DNA of 34,273 nucleotides from a bacterium (GTDB lineage Bacteria > Acidobacteriota > Aminicenantia > Aminicenantales > Aminicenantaceae). The translations under genes were made by a program, and so were the position numbers. Below the pieces are notes generated by a model. That model was given only the letters and a program-made list of their open reading frames with translations, made no database searches and was not told where the DNA came from. The stretch is taken from the NCBI GenBank assembly GCA_018335295.1, contig JAGXKI010000024.1, positions 1-34,273 of the forward strand, read 5' to 3'. Within the stretch, counting starts at the first letter, position 1. Each line of letters opens with the position of its first letter. Shown one piece after another: positions 1-7,256 of this stretch.

Positions 1-45
1 AATCTGTTTTATATCTTTTGTGTATTCTGATTTCAAGGTCTCATT

Positions 46-73
46 TTGATTTTTCTTTTTTCCCTAGTATAAT
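46..73 (+). promoter_or_regulatory. Sigma70-type promoter giving a leaderless mRNA
   Basis: TTGATT (46-51), a 16-base spacer and a perfect TATAAT (68-73). Only seven bases separate the -10 box from the ATG at 81, so the predicted transcription start falls on or one base before the start codon. No Shine-Dalgarno sequence could fit. Confidence 0.6.
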
Positions 74-80
74 TTTTGCG

Positions 81-1016
81 ATGAGCAGTCCAGCTTTTGA
101 ACCTTCCTACATACAGACTTACCGGCAAGGATTCCTCTATGAAAAAATCAAAAAGGCCTATCGGTTAATACAGGAATGTTCCCTGTGCCCCCGAAATTGT
201 GGAGTCAATCGGTTCCAGGAAAAAAACGGATTCTGTCAAGCAGGGTACTGGCCGGAAGTTTCTTCCTGTGCTCCTCATTTTGGGGAGGAAAGACCTTTAG
301 TGGGCTCCCACGGGTCAGGGACCATTTTTATGACTCACTGCAACCTGAAATGCCTTTACTGCCAGAACTATCCCATCAGCCACAAGGGAGAAGGAGAGGA
401 AATATCCTTTGACAAATTGAGTCAGATGATGCTTCATCTGCAAAATTTGGGATGCCACAACATCAATTTTGTCTCTCCTTCTCACTATGTGCCCCAGATA
501 CTCAAATCCCTTCCTCCTGCCATTGAAAAGGGCCTCTCGGTCCCTCTCGTTTTCAACACAGGGGGATATGATGCATTTGAAACCTTGAAGCTCCTGGAGG
601 GAGTTTTCGATATCTACATGCCTGATTTCAAGTACGCTGAGAGCCGTGCAGCTGAAAGATGCTCGGGGGCCTCAGATTACCCTCAAGTAGCCAGGATGGC
701 TCTCAAAGAAATGTTCCGTCAAGTAGGGGATCTCTATGTTGATGACAGGGGTGTGGCTGTGAAAGGTCTTCTGGTTCGCCATCTGGTCCTTCCCCAAGAA
801 CTGGCGCACACACCCAAAATTATGCATTTTCTGTCCACTGAAATTTCTAAAAACACTTATGTGAACATTATGGATCAATACTATCCTTGCGGAAATATTC
901 CCTCTGGTTCTCCCCTTCAACGAAGAATCAGCCGCAGAGAATTTAAACAGGCTGTGGAATCGGCCCAAAAAGAAGGACTCTCCCGGCTGGATAAAAAACA
1001 TTTCCGTCTGTTTTAA
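81..1016 (+). CDS. PflX-type radical SAM protein
   Basis: A 311-residue radical SAM protein related to the PflX group (COG1313), which resembles pyruvate formate-lyase activating enzymes but whose substrate is not established. The 4Fe-4S/SAM motif C87-x3-C91-x2-C94 (CNLKCLYCQNY) is intact. Before it lies the Cys-rich stretch typical of the group (C33-x2-C36-x3-C40, C52). The open frame extends upstream to a TTG at 18, but the ATG at 81 is preferred: a near-consensus promoter lies directly in front of it and would exclude the upstream codons from the mRNA. The gene is transcribed alone and converges on the minus-strand gene ending at 1038. No pyruvate formate-lyase gene is in the window, so the partner is unknown. 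Family assignment is confident; the reaction is not. Confidence 0.88.
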   Translation: MSSPAFEPSYIQTYRQGFLYEKIKKAYRLIQECSLCPRNCGVNRFQEKNGFCQAGYWPEVSSCAPHFGEERPLVGSHGSGTIFMTHCNLKCLYCQNYPISHKGEGEEISFDKLSQMMLHLQNLGCHNINFVSPSHYVPQILKSLPPAIEKGLSVPLVFNTGGYDAFETLKLLEGVFDIYMPDFKYAESRAAERCSGASDYPQVARMALKEMFRQVGDLYVDDRGVAVKGLLVRHLVLPQELAHTPKIMHFLSTEISKNTYVNIMDQYYPCGNIPSGSPLQRRISRREFKQAVESAQKEGLSRLDKKHFRLF

Positions 1017-1036
1017 AAATAGGGAAATTGAATTCA

Positions 1037-1055
1037 TTCACTCTTGTTGAGTGAA
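1037..1055. terminator. Hairpin shared by two convergent gene ends
   Basis: A perfect 7-bp stem (TTCACTC at 1037-1043, GAGTGAA at 1049-1055) with a 5-base loop spans the last codons of the minus-strand gene, just past the end of the plus-strand gene. No clear T-run follows on either strand, so its role as a terminator is uncertain. Confidence 0.3.
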
Positions 1056-1499
1056 GGATTCCAGGGTGAAATTTCTGTAATGGTCGATGATATCTTGAAT
1101 CAGTGTGTCCTGCTGGATGTTTAAAACTTCGGAGGCCTCAATGTCTCCCAAAAAAGGCTCTTCCCACTCTTTTTTCAAACTTCTTTTTTCATTCCGTCCC
1201 TTCAGCCTCAGTTTTAGTTTCATCTCCGGTGAATTCTTAGGGAGATAGATGATATACTGGAAATTATCGACCCGAGAGCGGGGAAAATTTATCTGGAAAA
1301 GAATTGATTTTCCTTTATCTCGTTTATATTTGGTCTTCACTCCATAATCCTTAAATTCTTCTTCTAAAGATTCAAAGGCAGGCTCAGCGATAAACTCGCA
1401 AAAATGATCAAAATTTTGAAGAGTTTCTTTCTTGCAGTTTTCCAAAATGGCAAATTCTTCGAAAACTTCGGATAATTGCTTTTTCCAATCTTTTTCCAT
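1038..1499 (-). CDS. Conserved-looking hypothetical protein, 153 aa
   Basis: I do not recognise a family. The protein is soluble, charged and has no signal peptide or membrane segment. It starts with a predicted helix rich in Glu and Lys (MEKDWKKQLSEVFEEF), followed by alternating beta-like segments around residues 60-110, including the sequence NFQYIIYLPKNSPEMKL. The start was placed at the ATG at 1499 and not at an upstream in-frame start at 1544, because GAGG lies just before it and a promoter at 1529-1557 sits between the two. It is the last gene before the convergent radical SAM gene and is separated from the upstream glycosyltransferase by about 100 bases with its own promoter. Function cannot be inferred from context. 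Confidence 0.7.
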   Translation of the reverse strand: MEKDWKKQLSEVFEEFAILENCKKETLQNFDHFCEFIAEPAFESLEEEFKDYGVKTKYKRDKGKSILFQINFPRSRVDNFQYIIYLPKNSPEMKLKLRLKGRNEKRSLKKEWEEPFLGDIEASEVLNIQQDTLIQDIIDHYRNFTLESFTQQE

Positions 1500-1528
1500 C
1501 AAGACCTCGACCAAATAGGATTGATAAT

Positions 1529-1557
1529 ATTTTATCACAATCAAAAGGAATGGTTAA
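1529..1557 (-). promoter_or_regulatory. Promoter of the 153-aa hypothetical gene
   Basis: Reading on the minus strand: TTAACC (1557-1552), a 17-base spacer and TAAAAT (1534-1529). The leader would be roughly 20-25 bases and contains GAGG before the ATG at 1499. Confidence 0.4.
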
Positions 1558-1598
1558 GCAGGACACCAAGTTTTTCATCAGTCCGAAAATAGCTATTT

Positions 1599-2576
1599 TC
1601 ATTTGTTGAGGGTGGCGGAGCCGCCATGGGCAATTAGCTTATTGAAGATCGTTTCTCTGACCGAATCATAACCAATCATATCTATGGAATCAGCGCTGAG
1701 AACAGAAATATTTCCTAAAGGTCTCCATTCCTTTTCATATTCTTTAAGGAAAAGAGCCAGCCCCTGCGGAGCACAGAGGGCCGCTAGATGGGTCACTCCG
1801 GAATCATTTCCCAGGTAAAAACAGGCTTGACTGATAAGACTGGAGAGGCCAAAAAGGGAAGGGTTTCGCAGCCAAACCCATGATGAAGGCAGGGGAGACT
1901 CGTGGATCTGGGATTCCAGTCTCTCCTCAGCGGGACCCGTGACCAAGATCCCCTTTATCCTGTGGTGAGTTAAATCTTGGATAAGACGAAGAAAACGGGG
2001 CCACGGCCAGCATTTCCGGGGGCTTCCACTCCCCGGGTGAACCACCACAAAAGGGGAGAAGGATGAGACAAATCGGGAAGGAAGAAGATTCAAACTTTCC
2101 TTTTTCTCTCTCCTTCCGAGTGGAAGCTTCTGGTATTGATTGAACCAACAGAGAGAAGGCTTCTTTCCTTGTAGACATTCCACCGTCTTATCAAAGAAAA
2201 AACGGCTCACCCTCTTTGGCTGCGAGGAGTCGTAAACAAAAAAATAGCTTTCCTTGGGAGTGAGGAAAGAAGATTCTTTTATCCGAGCCGTCCTGAGGCT
2301 CTGAAACCATCCCATCATCCAGGAATATTTGTGTATCCATTTTCTTACCTGGAGGCTTTCCTCCGGGGATTGAGAAAATAAAGGACGAAGCCTTCTGTCC
2401 TCTGCTGATAAAAGTTCATCCACCACTCCCGTCTTTTCTAGAAGAGATCCGTATTCCTTCCGGCCCACCAGAGTGATCCAGCAGGAAGAGAGGTGATTTC
2501 GGAGCCAATAAATGGAAGGAAAGGTTACCAGCAAATCTCCCAGACTTCCCCACCGGAACAGGAGGATGTTTTTCAT
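1599..2576 (-). CDS. Glycosyltransferase family 9 (heptosyltransferase-like)
   Basis: A 325-residue GT9 protein, the family of ADP-heptose:LPS heptosyltransferases that build the lipopolysaccharide inner core in the cytoplasm. Family landmarks are the N-terminal SLGDLLVTFP (11-20), the donor-site HPGSGSPRKCWP beginning at H180, and the GNDSGVTH loop (256-263). Three bases separate it from the stop of fprA upstream, so the two are probably co-transcribed. RfaE2, which makes the ADP-heptose donor, is encoded at 21132-21638, which supports use of heptose by this organism. The last ten residues (AHGGSATLNK) are encoded by a dispersed palindromic repeat that has become part of the 3' end. The acceptor sugar is unknown. 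Confidence 0.85.
   Translation of the reverse strand: MKNILLFRWGSLGDLLVTFPSIYWLRNHLSSCWITLVGRKEYGSLLEKTGVVDELLSAEDRRLRPLFSQSPEESLQVRKWIHKYSWMMGWFQSLRTARIKESSFLTPKESYFFVYDSSQPKRVSRFFFDKTVECLQGKKPSLCWFNQYQKLPLGRREKKESLNLLPSRFVSSFSPFVVVHPGSGSPRKCWPWPRFLRLIQDLTHHRIKGILVTGPAEERLESQIHESPLPSSWVWLRNPSLFGLSSLISQACFYLGNDSGVTHLAALCAPQGLALFLKEYEKEWRPLGNISVLSADSIDMIGYDSVRETIFNKLIAHGGSATLNK
1605..1628. repeat. Dispersed palindromic repeat, copy 1
   Basis: A 24-base unit with core TGGCGGAGCCGCCA, a perfect 6-bp stem around AG. It matches 5658-5681 at 23 of 24 positions, in the same orientation. This copy lies inside the 3' end of the GT9 coding region. Confidence 0.75.
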
Positions 2577-2579
2577 TTT

Positions 2580-3782
2580 TTATGACTCTTTTTGCACTGC
2601 TTCAGCCAATTTTTCCCCCAGTTTCTCCGCTTGATGAAGGTCCTCTTTGGTAGGACTCCCCACAAACTCCAGAGTCTCCAACCATTCCCATTTTAAAGGT
2701 TCAACAATTTTTTTCAGGTTTCTCAGAGCCCCTCCACTCCATCCATAACTCCCAAAATAGGCGCCTTTCTTGTAGCGGATATGTTTGAGAGCGGCCATGT
2801 GCATCACACCGGCCACAGGAGGAAACAGGGAGACTTCATAAGTGGGAGCTCCTACCATCACTCCTTTTTGAGTCCAGATAGAAGGGAGAATGTAGCTTAC
2901 ATGAGTGCGGGCAGCATCAAAAATCTGCACGGGAACTCCTCTCTGAGAAATCCCCTGAGCCACAGCGTTCAGGGCCAACTCGGTGTTTCCATACATAGAG
3001 CCGTAGATCAAAGAGATGCCCGGCTCGGTTTCTCCGGAAGCATATTCGGCCCACTTCTTGTACAGAGACACGATTTGACCCGGGTCTTTCCGCCAGATAA
3101 GTCCATGAGAGGGAGCGATGACCTCTACAGGCACATCTTGAAGCTTTTCAATGGCTTTCAACACCGGAGCACTGAAACTGGCCACTATATTTGAATAATA
3201 ACGGAGAGCTTCTTTTTTATAAAATTCAAAATTTTTGCATTCATCATCAAAAATAGCTCCTCCGATAGCTCCATAAGATCCGAACGCATCACAAGAGAAA
3301 AGGATGCGGTGGGAGGTTTCATAGGTCATTATGGTCTCTGGCCAGTGAACAAAAGGAGTGGAAAAAAATTTCAGGGTTCTTTTTCCCAGGTTGAGGGTAT
3401 CGCCCTCTTTCACCACCTTGATATTTTCCTTTATCGAAAAAAAATCTTCCAACATCTGCCTGGTTTTCTCAGACCCCACCAGAGTCACATGAGGAGCAAT
3501 CCTTCTCAAAGTCCTCAAAAGACCTGAATGGTCGGGCTCCATATGGTTGACGACCACATAATCGATTTGAGACAGGTCTGTCAGTTCATTAATCTGATCA
3601 AAGTACTCATCCCCTTTAAATGATTTCGTTAAGTCAATGATGGCCGTTTTCTCATCATCGATGAAATAAGAATTATAAGAAACTCCCTCTTGAGTTATAG
3701 GCCACAATCCTTCAAAAAGGTCGGTGGTTCTATCGTTAACCCCAATCCAATACACTCCCTCTTTGATTTGAATCGCTGTCAT
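2580..3782 (-). CDS. fprA: Flavodiiron protein (A-type flavoprotein)
   Basis: A cytoplasmic four-electron reductase that removes O2 and/or NO in anaerobes, using electrons from rubredoxin or a related carrier. The 400-residue length is standard for a class A enzyme: metallo-beta-lactamase-like diiron domain (about 1-250) then a flavodoxin domain (about 255-395). All six diiron ligands are visible: H80, E82 and D84 in HMEPDH, then H146, D165 and H226. The FMN-binding loop is SLIYGSMYGNTE (257-268). The start codon follows AAGGAGG at ideal distance and a good promoter at 3812-3840. It leads a two-gene unit with the GT9 gene. No rubredoxin gene is adjacent. O2 versus NO preference cannot be read from the sequence. 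Confidence 0.95.
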   Translation of the reverse strand: MTAIQIKEGVYWIGVNDRTTDLFEGLWPITQEGVSYNSYFIDDEKTAIIDLTKSFKGDEYFDQINELTDLSQIDYVVVNHMEPDHSGLLRTLRRIAPHVTLVGSEKTRQMLEDFFSIKENIKVVKEGDTLNLGKRTLKFFSTPFVHWPETIMTYETSHRILFSCDAFGSYGAIGGAIFDDECKNFEFYKKEALRYYSNIVASFSAPVLKAIEKLQDVPVEVIAPSHGLIWRKDPGQIVSLYKKWAEYASGETEPGISLIYGSMYGNTELALNAVAQGISQRGVPVQIFDAARTHVSYILPSIWTQKGVMVGAPTYEVSLFPPVAGVMHMAALKHIRYKKGAYFGSYGWSGGALRNLKKIVEPLKWEWLETLEFVGSPTKEDLHQAEKLGEKLAEAVQKES

Positions 3783-3811
3783 AATCTCTCCTCCTTCATC
3801 TTTTTGTTTTC

Positions 3812-3840
3812 ATTTTACGAAGGATCCCCCCTCTTTTCAA
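3812..3840 (-). promoter_or_regulatory. fprA promoter
   Basis: On the minus strand: TTGAAA (3840-3835), a 17-base spacer and TAAAAT (3817-3812). A leader of about 25 bases follows, carrying AAGGAGG before the ATG at 3782. Confidence 0.55.
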
Positions 3841-3907
3841 CTCACTCCCCCACTCGAATTACCCTTTCAAAAATCTTCTGTGAGTTCCTCTGATGGACCT
3901 CCTACTC

Positions 3908-3938
3908 ACTTTTCTCGCCCATCTCGCCTTTCTCGCTT
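3908..3938 (-). repeat. Dispersed CGAGA repeat, copy 1
   Basis: A 31-base unit, read on the minus strand, with three CGAGA cores at 9-10 base spacing. It matches 5557-5587 on the plus strand at 27 of 31 positions. It lies in the 297-base gap between fprA and the first NSS gene, which otherwise holds only the two divergent promoters. Confidence 0.65.
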
Positions 3939-4012
3939 AATCAAATCCATCCTTTGATAGGACCTATCCAAAAAAATATTATCCCTCTCGCCAAAAGAGG
4001 CTTCCCGTTTCT

Positions 4013-4079
4013 TATTTACAATTCTCAAGGTTTATGATAATTAATACGGAAATAATGACCGCCTCGGCAAGGAGATAAA
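4013..4079 (+). promoter_or_regulatory. Promoter and conserved leader of the first NSS transporter
   Basis: TTTACA (4015-4020), a 17-base spacer and TAATTA (4038-4043), then a leader ending in AAGGAGAT before the ATG. The whole stretch is about 84 percent identical by hand alignment to 5787-5854, ahead of the paralogue, with the same promoter spacing. CTC followed six bases later by GAG could pair over the ribosome binding site in both copies, but the hairpin is weak. Confidence 0.55.
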
Positions 4080-5447
4080 ATGGGAAAGTTAACACAAGAT
4101 CAACGAGGAAGCTGGGGCTCCAAACTCGCTTTCATCTATGCCGCTTCGGGCTCAGCCATCGGGTTGGGGAGTATCTGGCGCTTTCCCTTGATGGTGGGCA
4201 AAAACGGGGGAGCTGTATTCGTTTTGGCCTATATCCTGGCTGTCATTTTTATAGGATTCACGGTGATGCTGGCTGAATTCACCCTCGGCCGGCATACCCG
4301 TAAAAATCCAGTGGGAGCTTACAAAGCCGTAAGACCCCATAGTCATTGGAAATTAGCGGGTTATCTGGGAGTCATAGGAGCTACCTGCATCCTTTCCTAC
4401 TACGGAGTTGTGGCGGGATGGGCTTTTGGGTATTTTTATAAGACCCTCGGGGGAGTATTCAAGGGAAACATCACCTGGCAGGTCTCGGACCAAATCTTTA
4501 AAAATTTTGCTTCCAACACTCCTGAAATTCTGTTCTGCCTTTTTGTGATCATCGCCATCACCACCTTTGTGATCTCCAAAGGAGTGGAAGGAGGGATCGA
4601 ACGGTGGTCCAAAATCCTCATGCCGGTTTTGTTCACCTTGATCATCCTGCTGGCTGTCCGGGCGGTTACCCTTCCTGGAGCAGATACAGGACTGTCTTTT
4701 TATCTTAAGCCGGACTTCTCTAAACTCACTCCCAAGGTTCTGTTCTTTGCCGTGGGACAAGCTTTTTTCTCTCTCAGTGTGGGAGTGGGGACCATGATCA
4801 CCTATGCCAGCTATCTATCCAAAAAGGATAACCTGGTCTCTTCAGCCGGCTGGGTATGTTTTTCCACCACTCTGGTGGCTCTTCTCACCGGAATCATCAT
4901 CTTCCCCACCCTGTTTGCCACTCCCGGAATAAACCCTGGTGACTTTGAGATCAGCTTGGGATTGATGTTCCAGGTCTTCCCCATCATCATCTCTAAACTT
5001 CCGGGGGGATTCATATTCGGGATGTTCTTTTTCTTTCTCATCTTGGTGGCTGCTTTAACCTCCACTATTTCCATGCTGGAGGTTCCAGTGGCTTATTTTG
5101 TCGACGAAAGAGGATGGTCCCGAAAGAAAGCCACCTTCCTGGTGGGACTTTTCTGTTTTGGCCTGGGCATTCCTTCCGGATTATCAGTGGGAGGAGTTAA
5201 GCTTTTCACCAAGTTGAATTTTATGACCAACATGGATATCATCTTCGGCAACATCGTCCTGGCCCTGGGAGGGCTCCTCATCAGTTTGTTTTTGGCCTAT
5301 GTGTGGAAAGTCAAAAACGCTCTGAAAGAAATTTCTTTCGGGAACCGCCGATTCAAACTGAAACCGCTGTGGGTATTCGACATAAAATTCCTGGCACCAG
5401 TGGCCATCCTCATCATCCTCATCTTTATAAGGACTCTCACCGGATAA
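4080..5447 (+). CDS. Sodium-coupled NSS (SNF) family transporter, paralogue A
   Basis: A 455-residue neurotransmitter:sodium symporter-family protein of the LeuT fold. Bacterial members import amino acids or related amines with Na+; the substrate cannot be told here. TM1 holds the unwound family signature SGSAIGLGSIWRFPL (about residues 24-38), followed by GKNGGAVF. About eleven hydrophobic helices are visible, the usual number for short bacterial members. The start follows AAGGAGAT. The next gene at 5855 is a close paralogue of nearly the same length, preceded by the same leader, so gene and promoter were duplicated together. The two coding sequences share a 40-base identical tract (4588-4627) in otherwise diverged DNA. 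No accessory subunit gene is adjacent. Confidence 0.92.
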   Translation: MGKLTQDQRGSWGSKLAFIYAASGSAIGLGSIWRFPLMVGKNGGAVFVLAYILAVIFIGFTVMLAEFTLGRHTRKNPVGAYKAVRPHSHWKLAGYLGVIGATCILSYYGVVAGWAFGYFYKTLGGVFKGNITWQVSDQIFKNFASNTPEILFCLFVIIAITTFVISKGVEGGIERWSKILMPVLFTLIILLAVRAVTLPGADTGLSFYLKPDFSKLTPKVLFFAVGQAFFSLSVGVGTMITYASYLSKKDNLVSSAGWVCFSTTLVALLTGIIIFPTLFATPGINPGDFEISLGLMFQVFPIIISKLPGGFIFGMFFFFLILVAALTSTISMLEVPVAYFVDERGWSRKKATFLVGLFCFGLGIPSGLSVGGVKLFTKLNFMTNMDIIFGNIVLALGGLLISLFLAYVWKVKNALKEISFGNRRFKLKPLWVFDIKFLAPVAILIILIFIRTLTG

Positions 5448-5481
5448 TTAACCTAAAAAAATAGAAAAAAATAGGGTCGTG

Positions 5482-5511
5482 TCTTACATTATGACATTTT
5501 TCCCTGAAATT
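5482..5511 (+). repeat. Dispersed repeat with TGTC/GACA ends, copy 1
   Basis: A 30-base unit beginning TCTTACATTATGACA. It matches 13017-13046 on the opposite strand at 28 of 30 positions. TGTC and GACA face each other at its left part (TGTC begins at 5480), like a short imperfect inverted repeat. Confidence 0.7.
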
Positions 5512-5556
5512 GTTTCGAAAAGAACTGGTTTGATGAAATTTGAGGCGGTCATTATA

Positions 5557-5587
5557 AAGCGAGAAAGGCTAGAAATGCGAGAAAAGT
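5557..5587 (+). repeat. Dispersed CGAGA repeat, copy 2
   Basis: A 31-base unit starting AAGCGAGAAAGG, 27 of 31 identical to the reverse complement of 3908-3938. The two copies sit upstream of the two NSS genes in opposite orientation. Confidence 0.65.
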
Positions 5588-5602
5588 TAGAGAGAAAGGT
5601 CT

Positions 5603-5631
5603 GATTTAATTCAAATAATTTTGACTTTTGA
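5603..5631 (+). repeat. Dispersed AT-rich repeat, copy 1
   Basis: A 29-base unit containing AATAATTTTGACTTTTGA. It matches the reverse complement of 20761-20789 at 27 of 29 positions. Confidence 0.65.
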
Positions 5632-5657
5632 CTTTTTATTTTTGAATTATTTCCTAG

Positions 5658-5681
5658 GTTGAGGGTGGCGGAGCCTCCATG
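5658..5681. repeat. Dispersed palindromic repeat, copy 2
   Basis: A 24-base unit identical to 1605-1628 except for one base (CCTCC in place of CCGCC), which breaks one pair of the stem. Here it is fully intergenic. Confidence 0.75.
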
Positions 5682-5786
5682 AAAAATCATTTGGAAAATC
5701 GAGGGGAGAAGAACACTTTTCAAATAGCGATCCGGTCACGCAAAGTATAGGAAAAGCGATAAAGACCATCTGGGCGAGAAAGATAT

Positions 5787-5854
5787 TATTTACAATACTC
5801 TGTCTTTATGTTAATTAATACGGGATAAATGACCGTCTCGGGAAGGAGATAAAA
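5787..5854 (+). promoter_or_regulatory. Promoter and conserved leader of the second NSS transporter
   Basis: TTTACA (5789-5794), a 17-base spacer and TAATTA (5812-5817), then a leader ending AAGGAGAT before the ATG at 5855. It parallels 4013-4079 base for base apart from about eleven substitutions and one added A. Confidence 0.55.
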
Positions 5855-7225
5855 ATGGGAGAGAGCATCACCGATCCAAGAGGAACTTGGGGCTCTAAAC
5901 TCGCATTCATATTTGCCGCCTCAGGTTCAGCCATCGGCTTGGGAAGCATGTGGCGGTTTCCTTTAATGGTGGGAAAAAACGGAGGGGCCGTATTTGTTTT
6001 CACATACATCATCTCTGTTTTTTTTATCGGCTTCACCATTATGCTGGCCGAGCTCACGTTGGGGCGCCGCACACAAAAAAATCCAGTGGGGGTTTTCCAA
6101 ACCATCAAACCCGGGTCTTCCTGGAAATATGCGGGGTATGTGGCTCTCGTCACCTGTGTGTGCATCCTTTCCTATTACGGTGTGATTGCCGGATGGGCTT
6201 TTGGTTACTTCTATAAAACCATCGGGGGAATGTTCAGAGGAAATATAACCTGGGATATCTCAGATACTATTTTCAAGAACTTTGCCTCCAATCCTTTGGA
6301 AATCGTATTCTGCATTTTCATCATCATGGCCATCACCACCTTCGTTATTTCCAAAGGAGTGCAAGGAGGGATCGAACGGTGGTCCAAAATCCTCATGCCG
6401 GTGCTTTTTGCTCTGATCCTCTTTCTGGCCATCCGAGCCATCACTTTAGGAGGAGCCCAAACCGGTATTTCTTACTATCTCCTCCCTGACCTTTCCAAGA
6501 TGGATCCCAATGTATTTTTCTTCGGGGTAGGTCAGGCTTTTTATTCGTTAAGTCTGGGAATGGGGATCATGATGACCTACGGGAGTTATATCGGCAAAAG
6601 GGATAATCTGGTCACTTCGGCTGGTTGGGTCTGTTTTTCCACCACGTTAGTGGCTTTTTTGACCGGAATCATCATCTTCCCTGCCTTATTCGCTACCCCG
6701 GGCATCAATCCCGGCGAATTTGAAGTCAGCACAGGGCTTATGTTTCAAGTCTTTCCCATTGTCATTTCTAAAATACCCGGAGGTTATCTTTTCGGCATCC
6801 TCTTCTTCTTTCTCCTTCTGGTGGCCGCCTTAACCTCCACTATTTCTCTCTTGGAAGTTCCTGTGGCCTACTTTATCGATGAGAAAAGATGGCCCCGGAA
6901 AAAGGCCGCTCTTCTGGTGGGAATAGTGACTTTCGCTCTAGCTATTCCTTCCGGTCTTTCGGTGGGAGGAGTTAAATTTCTTACAAACTGGAAATTCTTA
7001 ATCAGTATGGATCTGGTATTTGGCAACATCATGTTGGCTGTGGGAGGACTTATTGTTTGTGTGTTTTTGGTGTATTTATGGCGGACCCAAAACGCTCTCC
7101 AGGAAATTTCTTTAGGAAGCCGTGGGTTCAAACTCAAATCTTTGTGGGTTTTCAATATTAAATTTTTGGCTCCCGTGGTGATCATCATTATTCTTTTCTT
7201 TAAAATTTTCAATGCGATCTCTTGA
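5855..7225 (+). CDS. Sodium-coupled NSS (SNF) family transporter, paralogue B
   Basis: A 456-residue LeuT-fold symporter, colinear with the gene at 4080 and very similar throughout. The TM1 signature SGSAIGLGSMWRFPL and the following GKNGGAVF are kept, as is KGV-GGIERWSKILMPV in the middle of the protein. Differences concentrate in loops and at the C-terminus, so the copies may differ in substrate. The start is set by AAGGAGAT in the duplicated leader. Thirty-one bases separate its stop from the flippase-like gene, and no terminator was seen between them, so read-through into the envelope cluster is possible. Substrate is unknown; amino acids are the usual cargo of the family. Confidence 0.92.
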   Translation: MGESITDPRGTWGSKLAFIFAASGSAIGLGSMWRFPLMVGKNGGAVFVFTYIISVFFIGFTIMLAELTLGRRTQKNPVGVFQTIKPGSSWKYAGYVALVTCVCILSYYGVIAGWAFGYFYKTIGGMFRGNITWDISDTIFKNFASNPLEIVFCIFIIMAITTFVISKGVQGGIERWSKILMPVLFALILFLAIRAITLGGAQTGISYYLLPDLSKMDPNVFFFGVGQAFYSLSLGMGIMMTYGSYIGKRDNLVTSAGWVCFSTTLVAFLTGIIIFPALFATPGINPGEFEVSTGLMFQVFPIVISKIPGGYLFGILFFFLLLVAALTSTISLLEVPVAYFIDEKRWPRKKAALLVGIVTFALAIPSGLSVGGVKFLTNWKFLISMDLVFGNIMLAVGGLIVCVFLVYLWRTQNALQEISLGSRGFKLKSLWVFNIKFLAPVVIIIILFFKIFNAIS

Positions 7226-7256
7226 TGTCAAAAACCATCCATTTTTTTATTTCTGA

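Larger units (their letters stand above)
5448..5854. other. Repeat-rich intergenic gap between the NSS genes
   Basis: No credible gene was found in these 407 bases. The gap holds four different dispersed repeats (5482-5511, 5557-5587, 5603-5631, 5658-5681), each with a second copy elsewhere in the window, and ends in the conserved NSS promoter/leader from 5787. One short open frame on the minus strand is made of repeat sequence. Confidence 0.75.

Noticed and set aside
18-80. N-terminal extension of the radical SAM protein from a TTG start
   Set aside because: The region contains the -35 and -10 boxes, and the added residues look unlike the family.
3908-3938. Possible mini CRISPR array
   Set aside because: The CGAGA cores repeat every 9-10 bases, far too short for repeat-spacer units, and no cas gene is present.
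4044-4079. Riboswitch in the NSS leaders
   Set aside because: The leader is only about 35 bases after the predicted start, too short for any known class; only a weak 3-4 bp pairing is visible.
5484-5723. A 79-codon minus-strand frame in the NSS gap
   Set aside because: It is composed of dispersed repeat sequence and has no ribosome site; the HGGSATLN peptide comes from the palindromic repeat.
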